Shown here piece after piece: positions 4,638 to 5,421 of a DNA stretch of 5,421 nt. The translations under genes and the position numbers were made by a program. The notes beneath the pieces are model-generated. The model ran no database searches, was not told where the DNA came from, and saw nothing but the letters and a program-made list of their open reading frames with translations. Within the stretch, counting starts at the first letter, position 1. Every line of letters begins with the position of its first letter. Source of the stretch: Spirochaetaceae bacterium (GTDB lineage: Bacteria; Spirochaetota; Spirochaetia; DSM-27196; SLST01); contig SKVA01000219.1 of the NCBI GenBank assembly GCA_007129695.1, positions 1 to 5,421 of the forward strand, given 5' to 3'.

Positions 4638-5421
4638 TGGGTGAACCGCGTGCGAATCAACAGTTCGGTCGATACGTCGAGCGCGCGGCCATCGATCCGG
4701 ACCGGTACAGGGTGGACGCGCGACGTGGCGGTGATGTTGATGCCGGGCGGGATGCCGCCGACAGTGTATTCGACGCTGAGTGGAAGCGGAGGGCGGGCGC
4801 CCACAAAAAGCCGCGCACTGCGCTGATCGGAAGCGACCGAAAACGGGAAGTTCGCGTCGAACACTATGACCGGGCTTGTGGAGAAGAACTCTACTGTCAG
4901 ATAATCGATTGGCTGAGGCGCATCGATCGTCAGCTCGGCCCGGTCACGGTCGAGGAACTCGGAGTAGACCAGGCGTGCGGACAGCACATCGGGCAGGACG
5001 GCGCTTTCGACTCGCCAGCTGCGATCCCGCGTGTCGATCTGATGTTCGATCCCTGCGAAACTGACACGCAGCGTACCGAGTGGAGCGGGACTCGACACGT
5101 CGAGCGATCGCGTCAGGTTTGGGTAGTCGATCGTCTCGACCGCGCGTACCGGTTGCGGTCGCTGGCCCGAAAACGGCGAGCTGACAACGACGAATACGAC
5201 TATTGTAGCAACCCCCACGCCGGACACGAGCGAGGTTGCGCGCAGCGCGAAACTGCGGCGACCGCGGATCGGATGCCGTATCATGAAGTCCAGCCGAATC
5301 AGCATCAGCAGGAAGGGCATTGTCACGAACGACAGCACAAGGTCGCCACGAGTCGACAGCAGAATCGCCCGGATGAACCTGATTTCAGGGACCCTGACAA
5401 CCTCAGCAACAGCGACCAACA
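4634..5421 (-). CDS. Membrane protein of unknown function, C-terminal part, cut by window edge
   Basis: The frame is open from the right edge to TGA at 4634-4636. The only start-like codons near the edge (TTG at 5419) are probably internal, so the N-terminus is missing. Residues are numbered from that TTG. A hydrophobic segment at about 26-47 (LVLSFVTMPFLLMLIRLDFM) and another at 61-82 (ATSLVSGVGVATIVVFVVV) are separated by a basic loop (RHPIRGRRS). About 175 mostly beta-type residues follow, ending LLIRTRFTQ, without cysteines or a recognisable catalytic motif. The positive loop suggests the tail lies outside the inner membrane. I do not recognise the family. A multi-span membrane enzyme with a soluble C-terminal domain, such as a membrane-anchored M28-type peptidase, is one speculative possibility. 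It overlaps dinB by four bases and is probably co-transcribed with it. Confidence 0.75.
   Translation of the reverse strand, partial: LVAVAEVVRVPEIRFIRAILLSTRGDLVLSFVTMPFLLMLIRLDFMIRHPIRGRRSFALRATSLVSGVGVATIVVFVVVSSPFSGQRPQPVRAVETIDYPNLTRSLDVSSPAPLGTLRVSFAGIEHQIDTRDRSWRVESAVLPDVLSARLVYSEFLDRDRAELTIDAPQPIDYLTVEFFSTSPVIVFDANFPFSVASDQRSARLFVGARPPLPLSVEYTVGGIPPGINITATSRVHPVPVRIDGRALDVSTELLIRTRFTQ

Noticed and set aside
3447..4826. Two large plus-strand frames opposite dinB (3447-4100 and 4146-4826)
   Set aside because: They lie antisense to a DinB with all catalytic and clamp-binding motifs intact. Their composition is that of complementary GC-rich codons.
4850..4862. GTTC-N5-GAAC palindrome upstream of dinB as a possible SOS box
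   Set aside because: The half-sites are in the wrong order and spacing for the known GAAC-N4-GTTC LexA operator, it is about 210 bases from dinB and it lies within the upstream coding sequence.

Overview
The window is a compact, GC-rich (roughly 60%) bacterial chromosomal segment of ordinary housekeeping character. It holds six protein genes, two of them cut by the window edges. The combination fits a free-living member of the Spirochaetota best: an LL-diaminopimelate aminotransferase (the plant/chlamydia/spirochaete-type lysine route), a DinB of spirochaete-like sequence, and a secreted TPR-type protein. That assignment rests on remembered family resemblance and is only moderately secure. 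There are no RNA genes, mobile elements, CRISPR arrays or phage genes.

Layout from left to right. (1) Positions 1-908, minus: the N-terminal three quarters of dapL, which runs off the left edge. (2) 962-1489, plus: a single-GAF-domain protein of the free methionine-R-sulfoxide reductase family that lacks one of the three classical cysteines. (3) 1450-2469, minus: an AEC (auxin efflux carrier) family permease whose 3' end overlaps the GAF gene by 40 bp. (4) 2545-3435, plus: an exported TPR-like helical repeat protein. (5) 3432-4637, minus: dinB, encoding translesion DNA polymerase IV, whose stop codon shares the tetranucleotide CTAG with the stop of the TPR gene. (6) 4634-5421, minus: the C-terminal part of an unrecognised membrane protein, which overlaps the dinB start by 4 bp and so probably forms an operon with it.

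The first five genes alternate in strand and almost every base is coding. The only non-coding stretches are two short divergent promoter regions (909-961 and 2470-2544). In both, elements for the two directions appear to overlap, and both convergent junctions overlap at their stop codons with no visible intrinsic terminator. dapL and the TPR gene have good Shine-Dalgarno sequences, whereas the GAF, AEC and dinB genes do not. The first two of these may be translated from very short or absent leaders, and dinB by coupling to the gene upstream.

The genes do not form one recognisable pathway: they cover lysine/peptidoglycan precursor synthesis, oxidative repair, transport, an envelope protein and DNA damage tolerance. 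I did not find a convincing undescribed system. The points worth a second look are the GAF cysteine replacement, the overlapping bidirectional promoters and stop-codon overlaps, the unknown partner gene of dinB, and a marked excess of GATC sites.
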